In this document: positions 44,397 through 53,321 of the stretch, in pieces
Layout of the letters: each line of letters starts with the position of its first letter
Numbering within the stretch: position 1 is the stretch's first letter
From: Carnobacterium_A sp049673005
GTDB lineage: Bacteria > Bacillota > Bacilli > Lactobacillales > Carnobacteriaceae
Assembly (NCBI RefSeq): GCF_049673005.1
Contig: NZ_JBATXB010000033.1
Span: 1 to 64,000 of the forward strand
Length of the DNA: 64,000 nucleotides
Direction of reading: 5' to 3'
Notes under the pieces: model-generated
Told to the model about the DNA's origin: nothing
Databases searched by the model: none
Seen by the model: only the letters and a program-made list of their open reading frames with translations
Made by a program: the position numbers and the translations under genes

Positions 44397-45512
44397 TTAC
44401 TTTCTACTATCATCTGTTTGTAAGTTTAAATGTCTTTTTTTAATATTTATCATATCATGTAAATAAACAATAACGGTTTTAACAACTGCATAAAATGGTA
44501 CACCTAGAATCATACCTAAAAGACCTGCTAAATTACCAGCAACTAAGAGAATCACGATAATGGTTAGAGGATGAATAGCTAAAGTTTTTCCAATTACGTT
44601 TGGTGATATAAAGTTTCCATCTACCTGTTGAACAACCACAACAACTAATGCTACTAGTATCGCTTTAGTTGGAGAAATCGTTAAACCTATAATAACTGCT
44701 GGTGCAGCACCAATATACGGACCGACATAAGGAATAATATTCGTAATTCCTGCAATAATTCCTAGCAGCAATGCATAAGGCATACCAATAATTAAATAAC
44801 CAATAAAAGTAAATATTCCAACTATTAGACAAACTAATGATTGTCCACTGATATAAGAGGCAATTGTATTATTCATTTGGCCAAGTAATTCAATTAGCTG
44901 TCCTCTAAACTCTTTAGGAAAAAACTTAGCTACTGCTGGTCTAAAATGTTGTCCATCTTTAAACATATAAAACAAAATGATAGGAGTTGTAAAAATAACG
45001 ATAGTCGTATTGGCTACTGCCCCAACGATTGATCCTACACTATTTGTAATACTCGAAAATACAGTATCTGCAATATTTCCAATTGATAAATCTAATTCAT
45101 TCATTGACTTTTCTATATTAAAATCTTTTAACCATGGTTGCTTAATTAGTTCCCTAGAATATTCTTCAAGCGCTTTTATTAATTCTGGAACATTTGATAT
45201 AAATTCACCAATTTGTTTGACTAATACGGGCAAAACGGAAAAGATTAAAACTGCTACAATTCCTATAAATAAAAGCAAAATAATTATGATCCCATGCTTA
45301 CGTTTTATTTTTGTTTTCGCCATTAAGTTAATAATTGGATTCAAAAGGTAGTATAAAAATCCTGCTACCAATATTGGTGTAAATAAAGTTGAAACAAAGG
45401 TAGTAATTGGTTGGAATATAAAGTCAATTTTTGTTGACATAAATATTAAAGTAGCAATAACTAATAACCAAATAGACCAAAACATTAATTTCGATTTCTT
45501 AAAAAGTTCCAT
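44397..45512 (-). CDS. AI-2E family transporter
   Basis: A 371-residue polytopic membrane protein of the AI-2E/PerM (UPF0118) family with about eight membrane segments. It has the family G-I-I-A-G-I-T-N-I-I-P-Y-V-G-P-Y-I-G motif (about residues 250-268) and a central extracellular region. The ATG at 45512 follows AAAGGAGAT; the longer frame overlapping the peptidase gene is rejected. Members export or exchange small solutes, in some cases signal molecules or sodium/protons, so the substrate here is unknown. It starts 22 nt after the M42 peptidase gene. Confidence 0.9.
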   Translation of the reverse strand: MELFKKSKLMFWSIWLLVIATLIFMSTKIDFIFQPITTFVSTLFTPILVAGFLYYLLNPIINLMAKTKIKRKHGIIIILLLFIGIVAVLIFSVLPVLVKQIGEFISNVPELIKALEEYSRELIKQPWLKDFNIEKSMNELDLSIGNIADTVFSSITNSVGSIVGAVANTTIVIFTTPIILFYMFKDGQHFRPAVAKFFPKEFRGQLIELLGQMNNTIASYISGQSLVCLIVGIFTFIGYLIIGMPYALLLGIIAGITNIIPYVGPYIGAAPAVIIGLTISPTKAILVALVVVVVQQVDGNFISPNVIGKTLAIHPLTIIVILLVAGNLAGLLGMILGVPFYAVVKTVIVYLHDMINIKKRHLNLQTDDSRK

Positions 45513-45534
45513 TGTTCTATCTCCTTTTTTATAG

Positions 45535-46572
45535 TTAATCAATCATGGAACTTAATAGATAGCTCTCTACTAGCTTTTCTGTCGATTCAATTGAAGACGT
45601 GTGAGTCCTTTCGTAAGCATGACTAGCATCAATACCTGCACCGATTAGAGCATGACGCACATCTGCTCCTGCCTTCATAGCAGCTGAGGCATCACTTCCA
45701 TAGAATGGATAAATGTCTAGACGATAAGGAATAGTATTTTCTATACAAAGATTTGTTAATTGTTTCCTTAGCGAGTAATGATAGGGGCCACTACTATCTT
45801 TAACGCAAATTGACACAGAGTATTCATCTGTTTGTTGATCATCTCCTATCGCTCCCATATCCACCGCTAAGTATTCTACGATTTTTTCAGAAATATTGGA
45901 ATTCCCTCCATAACCAATTTCTTCATTATTAGAAATAAAAAAATGAGTTGTATAAGGCAGTTCAATTCTTTCTTCTTTTATTTTTTTTAAAAATGTTAAT
46001 AAAATTGCAACACTTACTTTATCATCTAAATGACGTGATTTAATAAAACCGTTTTTTGTTACTTCGGTACGTGGATCAAAACTGATAAAATCTCCTACTT
46101 CAATTCCTAATCGTTGCGTTTCTTCTTTACTTTGAGTTTTCTCGTCAATTCGAATTTCCATATTTGTCTGATCTCTTTGAACAGTACCAGCCTCTTTATA
46201 AACATGTACACTTGTTTGATGCAAAAGTATTGTGCCAGTATAAGTTTTACCTTTAGTAGTATGGATAGTACAATACTCTCCTTCGATTGCATTGTAACGA
46301 AATCCTCCTATCAGATCCATTTTCAATCGACCGTCTGGATTTATTGCACGGACCATCGCCCCAAGTGTATCTACATGCGCTGTTACTAGTCGCTGCTTTT
46401 TATGATTTTTCCCTTTCACCGTTATTATTAAACTGCCTTTATTATTCTCAAAAGACTCATATCCTAAATTTGAAATAATACGTTCTATATTTTTTATAAT
46501 TTCACTCGTATTCCCAGTTGGAGAAGGAATACTTGTTAAATATTTTATCCACTCAATTGTTTGATTGCTCAT
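45535..46572 (-). CDS. M42 family metallopeptidase (glutamyl aminopeptidase-like)
   Basis: A 345-residue two-metal aminopeptidase. Metal ligands are visible: H-V-D-T (near residue 66), the bridging aspartate in S-R-H-L-D-D-K, the catalytic E-E pair in S-N-N-E-E-I-G, D in V-D-M-G-A, and the late H in E-R-T-H. A beta-barrel lid domain lies between the two halves of the catalytic domain. M42 enzymes form large tetrahedral complexes that trim peptides in the cytoplasm. It is the first gene of a two-gene unit with the AI-2E family protein. Confidence 0.93.
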   Translation of the reverse strand: MSNQTIEWIKYLTSIPSPTGNTSEIIKNIERIISNLGYESFENNKGSLIITVKGKNHKKQRLVTAHVDTLGAMVRAINPDGRLKMDLIGGFRYNAIEGEYCTIHTTKGKTYTGTILLHQTSVHVYKEAGTVQRDQTNMEIRIDEKTQSKEETQRLGIEVGDFISFDPRTEVTKNGFIKSRHLDDKVSVAILLTFLKKIKEERIELPYTTHFFISNNEEIGYGGNSNISEKIVEYLAVDMGAIGDDQQTDEYSVSICVKDSSGPYHYSLRKQLTNLCIENTIPYRLDIYPFYGSDASAAMKAGADVRHALIGAGIDASHAYERTHTSSIESTEKLVESYLLSSMID

Positions 46573-46718
46573 TTTCTTACCTCCATTACACTATTATCCT
46601 TATTATATGTTATTCATCGTTCAAAATAAAGAATGATTCACATCCTTCAATTTTTGTAGAAACATCTTTTTTTATATGTTATTGTTAGACCCATACTATC
46701 TTAGAAAGAAGGTTCATT

Positions 46719-47153
46719 ATGATTTATTCTTGGTCAACTGATTTAAATTCAACCGTCTATAAAGATTCTTTATCTATTCGAAATAAAGTATTTGTAGATG
46801 AACAAAATGTCCCCTCTGAAATGGAGGTAGACGAATATGAAGCTTTAACCACTTATGTAATTGGCTATTTAGACTCAATCCCAGTTGTTACAGCTAGACT
46901 TTTACCAATGGATCAACAAACTTACAAAGTCCAGCGAGTAGCAGTCTTAAAAAACTACCGTGGTAAACAAATAGGCAAAAAAACTATGATTGAAATAGAA
47001 CGCTTTGCTATTGAAAATAACCGTACATCTTTAATTTTAGGTGCTCAAGATCATGCTATTGAATTCTATTCCTCTTTAGGTTATCTAATTAATAGTGAAG
47101 GCTACTTAGATGCCGGAATTCCTCATCACGATATGATTAAACAGTTAGGTTAA
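46719..47153 (+). CDS. GNAT family N-acetyltransferase
   Basis: A 144-residue acetyltransferase with the acetyl-CoA loop motif R-V-A-V-L-K-N-Y-R-G-K-Q-I-G-K (about residues 71-85) and the C-terminal A-I-E-F-Y-S-S-L-G-Y motif. The N-terminus S-I-R-N-K-V-F-V-D-E-Q-N-V-P is typical of the ElaA/YitI-like group. The substrate is unknown. It is a single-gene unit, divergent from the M42 peptidase and convergent with mtnN. Confidence 0.92.
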   Translation: MIYSWSTDLNSTVYKDSLSIRNKVFVDEQNVPSEMEVDEYEALTTYVIGYLDSIPVVTARLLPMDQQTYKVQRVAVLKNYRGKQIGKKTMIEIERFAIENNRTSLILGAQDHAIEFYSSLGYLINSEGYLDAGIPHHDMIKQLG

Positions 47154-47173
47154 TTTATATATGATTAAAAATG

Positions 47174-47205
47174 AAAAGTAACGAGAAATATCCTCGTCAC
47201 TTTTT
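47174..47205. terminator. Terminator between the GNAT gene and mtnN
   Basis: The stem AAAAGT-A-ACGAG pairs with CTCGT-C-ACTTTT (one mismatch), then a T-tract. It lies between two converging genes and may serve both. Confidence 0.75.
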
Positions 47206-47916
47206 TTATTTGCCTATTTTTACTAATTCATCCACATAATTTTCAACAAAATGCATAGCTGATTCTGCCGCAAAATCTACATTTTCTTCAAAATCTGACC
47301 CTGCATTTTCACCTGCTATATCAGATAAACTTCTGATATTAATAAACGGAATACCATAGTGATAGGCTGTTTGGTGTATAGCAGCTCCTTCCATTTCTGA
47401 TGCTTTCGCAGTGGGAAAATGTTTGCGGATATTTTCTACTCTTTTTTTATTACTCATAAATGAATCTGCTGTGAGAATTAATCCACATTCCATTTTTTTA
47501 TTAGTTTTCATTTTTTTAAAAACAGCTAACGCGAGTTTAATATACTTTGTATCTACTTTATAGCTAGCGGGCATTTCCGGTACTTGTCCTAAAGCGTAAT
47601 TAAAGATCGTTGCATCAACATCGCTAAAAATTGATTCTGTTGAGACAACAATATCTCCAATGGATAAAGAACGATCCATTCCTCCTGCTGAACCAGTATT
47701 TATAATAAAATCAGGTGCAAAACGTTCTATTAGTATAGCTGTTGACATCGCAGCGTTAGCTTTACCAATTCTAGATTGTACTAAAACAACATCATTTCCA
47801 TCTAGAAATCCTTGATCAAATATGGCGTTAGCTATTTTAATCGTTTTTTTATTTTCTAGCTTTTCGCGTAAAGGCTTAACTTCCTCTACCATAGCCGCTA
47901 TAATTGCGATTCTCAT
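47206..47916 (-). CDS. mtnN: 5'-methylthioadenosine/S-adenosylhomocysteine nucleosidase
   Basis: Hydrolyses methylthioadenosine and S-adenosylhomocysteine to adenine and the sugar, feeding the activated methyl cycle. The 236-residue protein has the family signature M-R-I-A-I-I-A-A-M-x-E-E-V, N-T-G-S-A-G-G (near 78), A-S-E-M-E-G-A-A-I-H (catalytic Glu near 178) and the catalytic Asp in S-L-S-D-I-A. It lies after a DUF3006 gene, from which it is separated by 64 nt of AT-rich sequence. Confidence 0.96.
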   Translation of the reverse strand: MRIAIIAAMVEEVKPLREKLENKKTIKIANAIFDQGFLDGNDVVLVQSRIGKANAAMSTAILIERFAPDFIINTGSAGGMDRSLSIGDIVVSTESIFSDVDATIFNYALGQVPEMPASYKVDTKYIKLALAVFKKMKTNKKMECGLILTADSFMSNKKRVENIRKHFPTAKASEMEGAAIHQTAYHYGIPFINIRSLSDIAGENAGSDFEENVDFAAESAMHFVENYVDELVKIGK

Positions 47917-47980
47917 TTTTTACCCTCTATTCTTATTTATTATTTACGCTAGTTTAAGATTAATTTTTTTAATTTATTCT

Positions 47981-48244
47981 TTATTTTTTAGCTTTTTCAT
48001 TATTTTTTTTAAGTAAAGTTTCTCTTTTTAACTTCATTTTTTCCAACCGTTGGATTCTTTCGTTTGGAATCAAATAAATTTTATTACTAATTATTCTTTG
48101 CTCTGAATCAAAATATATTTCAAACACATCACCTAAAACTGCTTCTTTTGGTAATTCGCATCTTTTTATTTCTATTGGGTTACTTCCATCATCAGGAATC
48201 AATCGAGCAATAGTCTCTTCTATTTCTTCAAAAATAGCTCGCAT
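47981..48244 (-). CDS. DUF3006 family protein
   Basis: An 87-residue protein. Its N-terminal half (M-R-A-I-F-E-E-I-E-E-T-I-A-R-L-I-P-D) and the E-L-P-K-E-A-V-L-G-D-V-F strand are typical of DUF3006, and the tail is highly basic (K-M-K-L-K-R...K-K-N-N-E-K-A-K-K). The ATG at 48244 lies 8 nt from GGAGG; a GTG just before it directly follows the stop of the upstream gene. DUF3006 genes often accompany ComEC-like metallo-beta-lactamase genes, as here, but no function is known. Confidence 0.82.
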   Translation of the reverse strand: MRAIFEEIEETIARLIPDDGSNPIEIKRCELPKEAVLGDVFEIYFDSEQRIISNKIYLIPNERIQRLEKMKLKRETLLKKNNEKAKK

Positions 48245-48247
48245 CAC

Positions 48248-49258
48248 TTATTCCTCCTTTTCAGTTTCAATAGTAAACATTCCATTCTTACTAACTTCGA
48301 TACTAATAGTTCCATCTTTACTTGTACCATATGTGGGTATGTTTAACTCATCCAACCGACTAATTGCCTCTGGTCCAGGGTGACGGTAACCATTATTTAT
48401 CCCTGCTGAATAAATACTAATTTCAGGGCTTATAGCTTTTATCCATTCTTCGCTCGTGCTTGTATTTGACCCATGATGTCCCATTAAAAGTAAATCAGCA
48501 TTTAAGTTTTCCCTAGTTTCTATTATATCTTTTTCAACACTAGACGAAGCATCTCCACTAAACAGTCCTCTGAACTCATTAAATGAAATCTTCGTTACAA
48601 TAGAGTCATCATTAGGATTATTTCTTGCTTTAGGAGTAGGATTAAACACTTCTAAGTAGAATGGCCCTATTTGATGAGTATCTCCACTTTTAGGTTCAAC
48701 ATACCGAGTTGAACTATTTTCGATTGCATCCAATACACGTTCGTAGATTTTACTAGTTGAATCATATCCATTCATCCAAACTTCTTTAACATCATAATAC
48801 TTCAGTATTAAGTCGCCATATCCAATATGATCTGAATCATTATGAGTGAAAATAAGCAAATCAATTTTCCCACCGGTTCCAATATAATGATCTAAATAAG
48901 TCATGATTCTTTTGTCCTTATCTTCGTAACGACCCGTATCAATTAGGATAGTCGTTCCGTCATCCGATTGAATTAGAGTTGAGGATCCCTGTTCTACATC
49001 TAAAAAATGAATTTGAGCTTTTTGATTTTTTGTTGTATTTTTTTCACTTACTTTAGGAGAACGTTCTTGAATTAGTGCTATCCACTCTTTTTTAAGTTGT
49101 TCTGCTTTTTCAATGAGAGTATTTCCTGGATTATCATTTTTCCCTACAAATAACCCAAAAATAAAAGAAAAAAGAATAATAGAAACAAGTAGTGTAATTT
49201 TCTTTTGTTGCTTCTGTTGCTTTTTCGTTAGTTTTCTCTTTTTTTTCCGATAAACCAC
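48248..49258 (-). CDS. ComEC-like metallo-beta-lactamase fold hydrolase, membrane anchored
   Basis: A 336-residue protein. Residues 1-21 are extremely basic (KKKRKLTKKQQKQQKK), 22-39 are a single membrane segment, and the rest is a metallo-beta-lactamase domain. By the positive-inside rule the domain faces outward. Motifs: F-L-D-V-E-Q-G-S, the metal site T-H-N-D-S-D-H-I-G (near residue 145), F-S-G-D-A, and G-H-H-G-S. These match the hydrolase part of ComEC/Rec2, for which nuclease activity has been proposed. The start is a GTG after AAGGAT. It is followed by DUF3006 with stop and start nearly touching, so the two are coupled. Confidence 0.87.
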   Translation of the reverse strand: MVYRKKKRKLTKKQQKQQKKITLLVSIILFSFIFGLFVGKNDNPGNTLIEKAEQLKKEWIALIQERSPKVSEKNTTKNQKAQIHFLDVEQGSSTLIQSDDGTTILIDTGRYEDKDKRIMTYLDHYIGTGGKIDLLIFTHNDSDHIGYGDLILKYYDVKEVWMNGYDSTSKIYERVLDAIENSSTRYVEPKSGDTHQIGPFYLEVFNPTPKARNNPNDDSIVTKISFNEFRGLFSGDASSSVEKDIIETRENLNADLLLMGHHGSNTSTSEEWIKAISPEISIYSAGINNGYRHPGPEAISRLDELNIPTYGTSKDGTISIEVSKNGMFTIETEKEE

Positions 49259-49284
49259 TTTATTTCAATCCTTTACTGTTAAAA

Positions 49285-49310
49285 GACAACTTTCAATAAA
49301 GAAAGTTGCC
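49285..49310 (-). terminator. Terminator of mgtE
   Basis: A 10-bp stem (GGCAACTTTC and near complement) with a 6-nt loop, then TTTT on the minus strand, 40 nt past the mgtE stop. Confidence 0.65.
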
Positions 49311-49349
49311 TTGTTATTTTTTCTATTATTCCGTGTTTATAGATCATAG

Positions 49350-50714
49350 CTAGATAAAAAAATTCATAAAATAAGCTGCTATGTTAAAGTAAATCAAAAC
49401 ACTGGTTAAATCACTTAATGTAGATATAAATGGTCCACTTGCAACTGCAGGATCAAATCCTATACGATCCATTAAAATTGGAATCAAGCTCCCTGCTAGG
49501 TTTGCTACAATTATTGCAAAAAGCATAGCTGTTCCGATGACAAAACCTAAGATGAAATTTTGCTTCCAAATACCAATTACTAGAAAAATCGTAATTCCTG
49601 TTGTTAAGCCAGTTATAACACCCGTTAAAGCTTCACTAATAACTAAACGTACAAAACTTTTATTTTTATCATCATTATCCGCTAATTTCCTAACCGCTAC
49701 CGCTAACGACTGGGTTCCTGCGTTACCAGCAGTACCCGTAATTAGAGATATAAATACAGCCAAAATACTAGCTTCACTTACTAAAACCTCATATCGACTA
49801 ATTAACGTTGCTGTTCCCATTCCTAAAAATAATAGTGTAATTAGCCAAGGCAACCGTTTAGAAGCTGCTACGAAAGGGTTCTCTGATTGCTCGCCAACAT
49901 CAACCCCGGCTAAACCAGAGTAATCACTTGCAGCTTCTTCATCAATAACATCAATGATGTCATCAACCGTAATAATCCCTAAAAGATAATCTTCATTATC
50001 TACAACTGGAACAGCTAGAAAGTTATAATCTCTAATCGTCTGAGCAACATCGTTTTGATCATCTGCTACATTTACTGTAATTGGACGATCTCCCATTACA
50101 TCAGAGACTAATTCATTATCTTCATGAGTAATCAAATCCCTTAAAGAAATGACCCCTACTAGTTTCTCAGCCGTATCGATAACATAAATATAATAAATTG
50201 TTTCAGCTTCTAACGCCTTATTTTTTAAAGTGCGCATAGCTTCTCCAATAGTTTGCGTTACCGTTACCGAAACATATTCAGTTGTCATTATTGAACCAGC
50301 AGTCTCATCTTCGTAGTGAAGCAATTCTTTAATTTCATCAGAATTATCGATGGTCATCATACTCAAATATTTACGTAAATCTTTTTTGTCTAATTGATTT
50401 AAAATATCTACTGCATTATCTGTATACATCTCACTCAACATGTCAGCAGCATATTGAGGATCCATTTCTTTAAGATAAACCTCAACAGATTCTTCATCTT
50501 CTTCAAGAATTTCAAACATATCTGCCATTTCTCTTGGTGAGAGATAAAAATACATTTGTCGTCTTTCTCTTTCAGTTAACGACAAATAATATTGGCCTTG
50601 TTCATAAACATGTAACGATAAAAATTCCAAGCGAAATTCTTCTAGTTTTTTTTCTTCTAGATAGAGCTTCAACAAAGCTAATTTTTCTTCCATTTCTAAT
50701 TGTGCTTCATTCAA
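49350..50714 (-). CDS. mgtE: Magnesium transporter MgtE
   Basis: Dimeric Mg2+ channel. The 454-residue protein has the standard order: MgtE N domain (about 10-130), two CBS domains (about 135-255), the connecting helix, and five C-terminal membrane segments (about 285-450). The pore motif P-W-L-I-T-L-L-F-L-G and T-G-T-A-G-N-A-G-T-Q are visible. The start is a TTG at 50714, 8 nt from AAAGGGG; the next ATG lies 7 codons on and has no SD. Only 28 nt separate it from the RluD-like gene, so no magnesium riboswitch can fit and it is read with relQ-nadK-rluD. Confidence 0.94.
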   Translation of the reverse strand: MNEAQLEMEEKLALLKLYLEEKKLEEFRLEFLSLHVYEQGQYYLSLTERERRQMYFYLSPREMADMFEILEEDEESVEVYLKEMDPQYAADMLSEMYTDNAVDILNQLDKKDLRKYLSMMTIDNSDEIKELLHYEDETAGSIMTTEYVSVTVTQTIGEAMRTLKNKALEAETIYYIYVIDTAEKLVGVISLRDLITHEDNELVSDVMGDRPITVNVADDQNDVAQTIRDYNFLAVPVVDNEDYLLGIITVDDIIDVIDEEAASDYSGLAGVDVGEQSENPFVAASKRLPWLITLLFLGMGTATLISRYEVLVSEASILAVFISLITGTAGNAGTQSLAVAVRKLADNDDKNKSFVRLVISEALTGVITGLTTGITIFLVIGIWKQNFILGFVIGTAMLFAIIVANLAGSLIPILMDRIGFDPAVASGPFISTLSDLTSVLIYFNIAAYFMNFFI

Positions 50715-50742
50715 TAATATCGCCCCTTTCTAAAAGACTTTT

Positions 50743-51636
50743 TCATTTATTGTATTTAAGCCATTCCGCTATATCTTCTGGATAATTTGACTCCAGTAAA
50801 ATTTTTTCATCTGTAAACGGATGAATAAAATCTAATTGATGACAATGTAGAGCTTGTCTTTTAATAAATTGATTCTTTTCACCACCGTAAAGGTCATCTC
50901 CAACTAGAGGATAACCAATATGCGAAAAATGAACCCGGATTTGATGCGTTCTTCCCGTGTGTAGCTGGACGTCAAGAAGAGTCGCTTCATCAAAGCTTTC
51001 TTTAGTCCAATACTCTGTCAAAGCTGCTTTACCTTTTGGATGAACAATTCTTCTAATAATAGAATCTTCTGGCATACCAATTGGTTCTTGGATTATTCCA
51101 TGTCCTTTATCTCTCATTTTACCAGTTACTAGAGCAACATACTTTTTATGTAATTGCTTTAATTTTAGTTCATTATCTAATAAAGCATGAGCATAACCAT
51201 GCTTAGCAAATAACATTAAACCAGTTGTATCTCTATCTAAACGCGTAACGATATGAATCACTTGGTCAATATAATTTTGTCGGACATAATATCCTTTTAC
51301 TCGATTAGCCATTGTATTTTCAGGGTGGATTTTTGAGGGTATTGAAGCCACACCATAGGGTTTATTTACAACTAAGATATGTGCATCTTCATATATGATA
51401 TCTATAGGAATATTTATTGGAACGGTTGTTTCGTGTCCAATTTCATCTGGTATCGTCACTTCTACTCTATCATTCGCTACAAGATAATGGACTGCATTTT
51501 CTTCATGACCATTAACCTCTATTTTACCACCTTGAAATTTTATTTTTGCTAATAACCCTCTCGAAATACCTTTAGTTCTTAAAAATGTTTTTACTTGCTG
51601 TTTTTCTGGTAACTCATATAACCAATTAAACTTCAT
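50743..51636 (-). CDS. RluD-family pseudouridine synthase (YjbO-like)
   Basis: A 297-residue RNA pseudouridine synthase. The catalytic motif is R-L-D-R-D-T-T-G-L-M-L-F (Asp near residue 134), with H-T-G-R-T-H-Q-I-R-V-H later. A small N-terminal S4-like region (R-T-K-G-I-S-R-G-L) precedes it. The ATG at 51636 follows TTGGAGCG; the TTG-initiated extension would contain this site. It overlaps nadK by 11 nt. Targets in this subfamily are 23S rRNA or tRNA uridines; the exact site is not readable. Confidence 0.94.
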   Translation of the reverse strand: MKFNWLYELPEKQQVKTFLRTKGISRGLLAKIKFQGGKIEVNGHEENAVHYLVANDRVEVTIPDEIGHETTVPINIPIDIIYEDAHILVVNKPYGVASIPSKIHPENTMANRVKGYYVRQNYIDQVIHIVTRLDRDTTGLMLFAKHGYAHALLDNELKLKQLHKKYVALVTGKMRDKGHGIIQEPIGMPEDSIIRRIVHPKGKAALTEYWTKESFDEATLLDVQLHTGRTHQIRVHFSHIGYPLVGDDLYGGEKNQFIKRQALHCHQLDFIHPFTDEKILLESNYPEDIAEWLKYNK

Positions 51637-52438
51637 ATTTATTTTTCGCTCCAATAAACGCGTCTTCTACTCTACTCCAAAAATGGGTATGCCTATATCG
51701 AGCAAAATGAATTCGCTCGTTTGCTATTCGGTATTGTAATTCGACGATATTTTTTTCAGATGATGACAATTGATCAACTGTCAGTATAAATCCATCTGTT
51801 GTGATAGGTTTAATTCTAATCCATTCATCCGGAGCAACAATCATGGGTGAGCTCAACGTTCTAAAAACCCGATTATTTATTGAAGCTATCTCTGCCAACT
51901 GAATAGCTTCTAGTCTAGGATGAATAATGGCGCCTCCGACTGACTTATTGTATCCTGTTGAACCTGTAGGAGTTGAAACACACAGCCCATCTCCTCTAAA
52001 TCTTTCAAATAACTCATCTTTAATGAACACATCACAAACCATCGTTCCATCAACACGTTTCATTGTTGATTCATTTAATGCTAAAAAATGCGATGATTCT
52101 TTTTTTCCTTGGTATGTTACTTTAATATCTAATAGTGGATAACTGATGCTTTCGCCTTTGTCCTCAATCAAGCTTGCTACTAGATCTGGAAGCTCATAAT
52201 CACGCCAGTCTGTGTAAAAACCTAAGTGTCCTGTATGCACTCCGACAAAACGAATTTGATCTAATAGATGCGCATAACGATGGAAAGCCGATAGCAATGT
52301 TCCGTCACCACCTATAGTAATAACTAAATCGGGACTTTTACTATCTATTTGAATCCCCTTTTCGATTAACATTATTCTTAACTCTGCTGCTAATGTTAAA
52401 GACTTTTCGTTATTGTTATGAACAATAGCTATTTTCAC
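51626..52438 (-). CDS. nadK: NAD kinase
   Basis: Phosphorylates NAD to NADP. The start is a GTG at 52438, 5-6 nt after GGAGGGAAG, giving 270 residues starting M-K-I-A-I-V-H-N-N. Motifs: G-G-D-G-T-L-L (near 49-55), the conserved F-N-x-S-type region A-L-N-E-S-T-M-K, and S-T-P-T-G-S-T-G-Y-N. Together with nadD it gives this window two NAD(P) synthesis genes. It lies between relQ and the pseudouridine synthase as in B. subtilis yjbM-yjbN-yjbO. Confidence 0.96.
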   Translation of the reverse strand: MKIAIVHNNNEKSLTLAAELRIMLIEKGIQIDSKSPDLVITIGGDGTLLSAFHRYAHLLDQIRFVGVHTGHLGFYTDWRDYELPDLVASLIEDKGESISYPLLDIKVTYQGKKESSHFLALNESTMKRVDGTMVCDVFIKDELFERFRGDGLCVSTPTGSTGYNKSVGGAIIHPRLEAIQLAEIASINNRVFRTLSSPMIVAPDEWIRIKPITTDGFILTVDQLSSSEKNIVELQYRIANERIHFARYRHTHFWSRVEDAFIGAKNKYEV

Positions 52439-52476
52439 AGCTCTTCCCTCCACTCTTAATGCCGCCAAGATAATAG

Positions 52477-53130
52477 TTATTTTGTGTGCTTGTTCTTTTC
52501 TTTATCTCGTTGATTATATGAAAACATCTGCTGAGCTTCTTGGATTTCTTCTCTAATCTGAGACATCTCTTCATCCAGTTGAAACACTGCTTCTGCAGCT
52601 CTTTTTAATCGTATTTTAATATCTTCTGGAAACTCTCCTTGATATTTATAATTTAAAGAATGCTCAATAGTAGCCCAAAAATTCATAGACAGAGTCCTTA
52701 TTTGAACTTCAGCCAAAATAATTTTTTCTCCCTCAATAACTTGCACCGGATATTCAAAAACCATATGGTATGAGCGATAACCACTTTCTTTTTTATTTGT
52801 AATATAATCGCGTTCTTCAACAATCTTAATATCATTACGGTTTCTTAATAAACGTACTACTTCGTGAATATCTTCTACAAATTGACACATAATTCTTAAT
52901 CCAGCTATATCTTGCATGTCAGTTTCTAAATGTTTTAATGGGACATTTCGTAATTTTGCTTTAGCTAGGATACTATCTACCGGTTTTACTCTTCCAGTAA
53001 CGAATTCAATTGGAGTATGCAAATTTTCTTTCCCAAATTGCTTTCGAATTCCTTTTAACTTAACTTTCAATTCATCAACTGCTTGTTGGTAAGGTATTAA
53101 AAATTCTTTCCAATTCATTTCTTCTTCCAT
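52477..53130 (-). CDS. relQ: Small alarmone synthetase RelQ
   Basis: Single-domain (p)ppGpp synthetase (YjbM/SasB/RelQ). From the ATG at 53130 it has 217 residues; the SD AGAAGG lies 8 nt upstream, which excludes the longer GTG frame. The nucleotide-binding core shows F-V-T-G-R-V-K-x-x-x-S-I-x-x-K (near 43-57), D-I-A-G-L-R-I, E-x-G-Y-R-S-Y-H and A-E-V-Q-I-R-T, all standard for synthetases. There is no hydrolase domain. It makes alarmone in stress and is head of the relQ-nadK-rluD-like-mgtE operon. Confidence 0.96.
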   Translation of the reverse strand: MEEEMNWKEFLIPYQQAVDELKVKLKGIRKQFGKENLHTPIEFVTGRVKPVDSILAKAKLRNVPLKHLETDMQDIAGLRIMCQFVEDIHEVVRLLRNRNDIKIVEERDYITNKKESGYRSYHMVFEYPVQVIEGEKIILAEVQIRTLSMNFWATIEHSLNYKYQGEFPEDIKIRLKRAAEAVFQLDEEMSQIREEIQEAQQMFSYNQRDKEKNKHTK

Positions 53131-53236
53131 TAATTCAACCTTCTTTATCACTCATTTTTAAACTCATTAGCTTAAAGATTGCATATTTACTTATTTTAAC
53201 ATATTCCGTTAAAAATAAGAACTATTCGAAATTCAC

Positions 53237-53265
53237 TTAAATTATGATATGTGCTATCCTATAAA
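53237..53265 (+). promoter_or_regulatory. Possible promoter of the CYTH gene
   Basis: TTAAAT (53237-53242), a 17-nt spacer and TATAAA (53260-53265) lie about 57 nt before the CYTH ATG in the region divergent with relQ. Confidence 0.45.
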
Positions 53266-53321
53266 TAACTCAATATAAAAGAAAGTATCTTATAATCAAA
53301 CCAATTAAAGGAGTCAAAACG

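Noticed and set aside
50715..50742. Magnesium riboswitch before mgtE
   Set aside because: Only 28 nt separate mgtE from the preceding gene, too little for an M-box.
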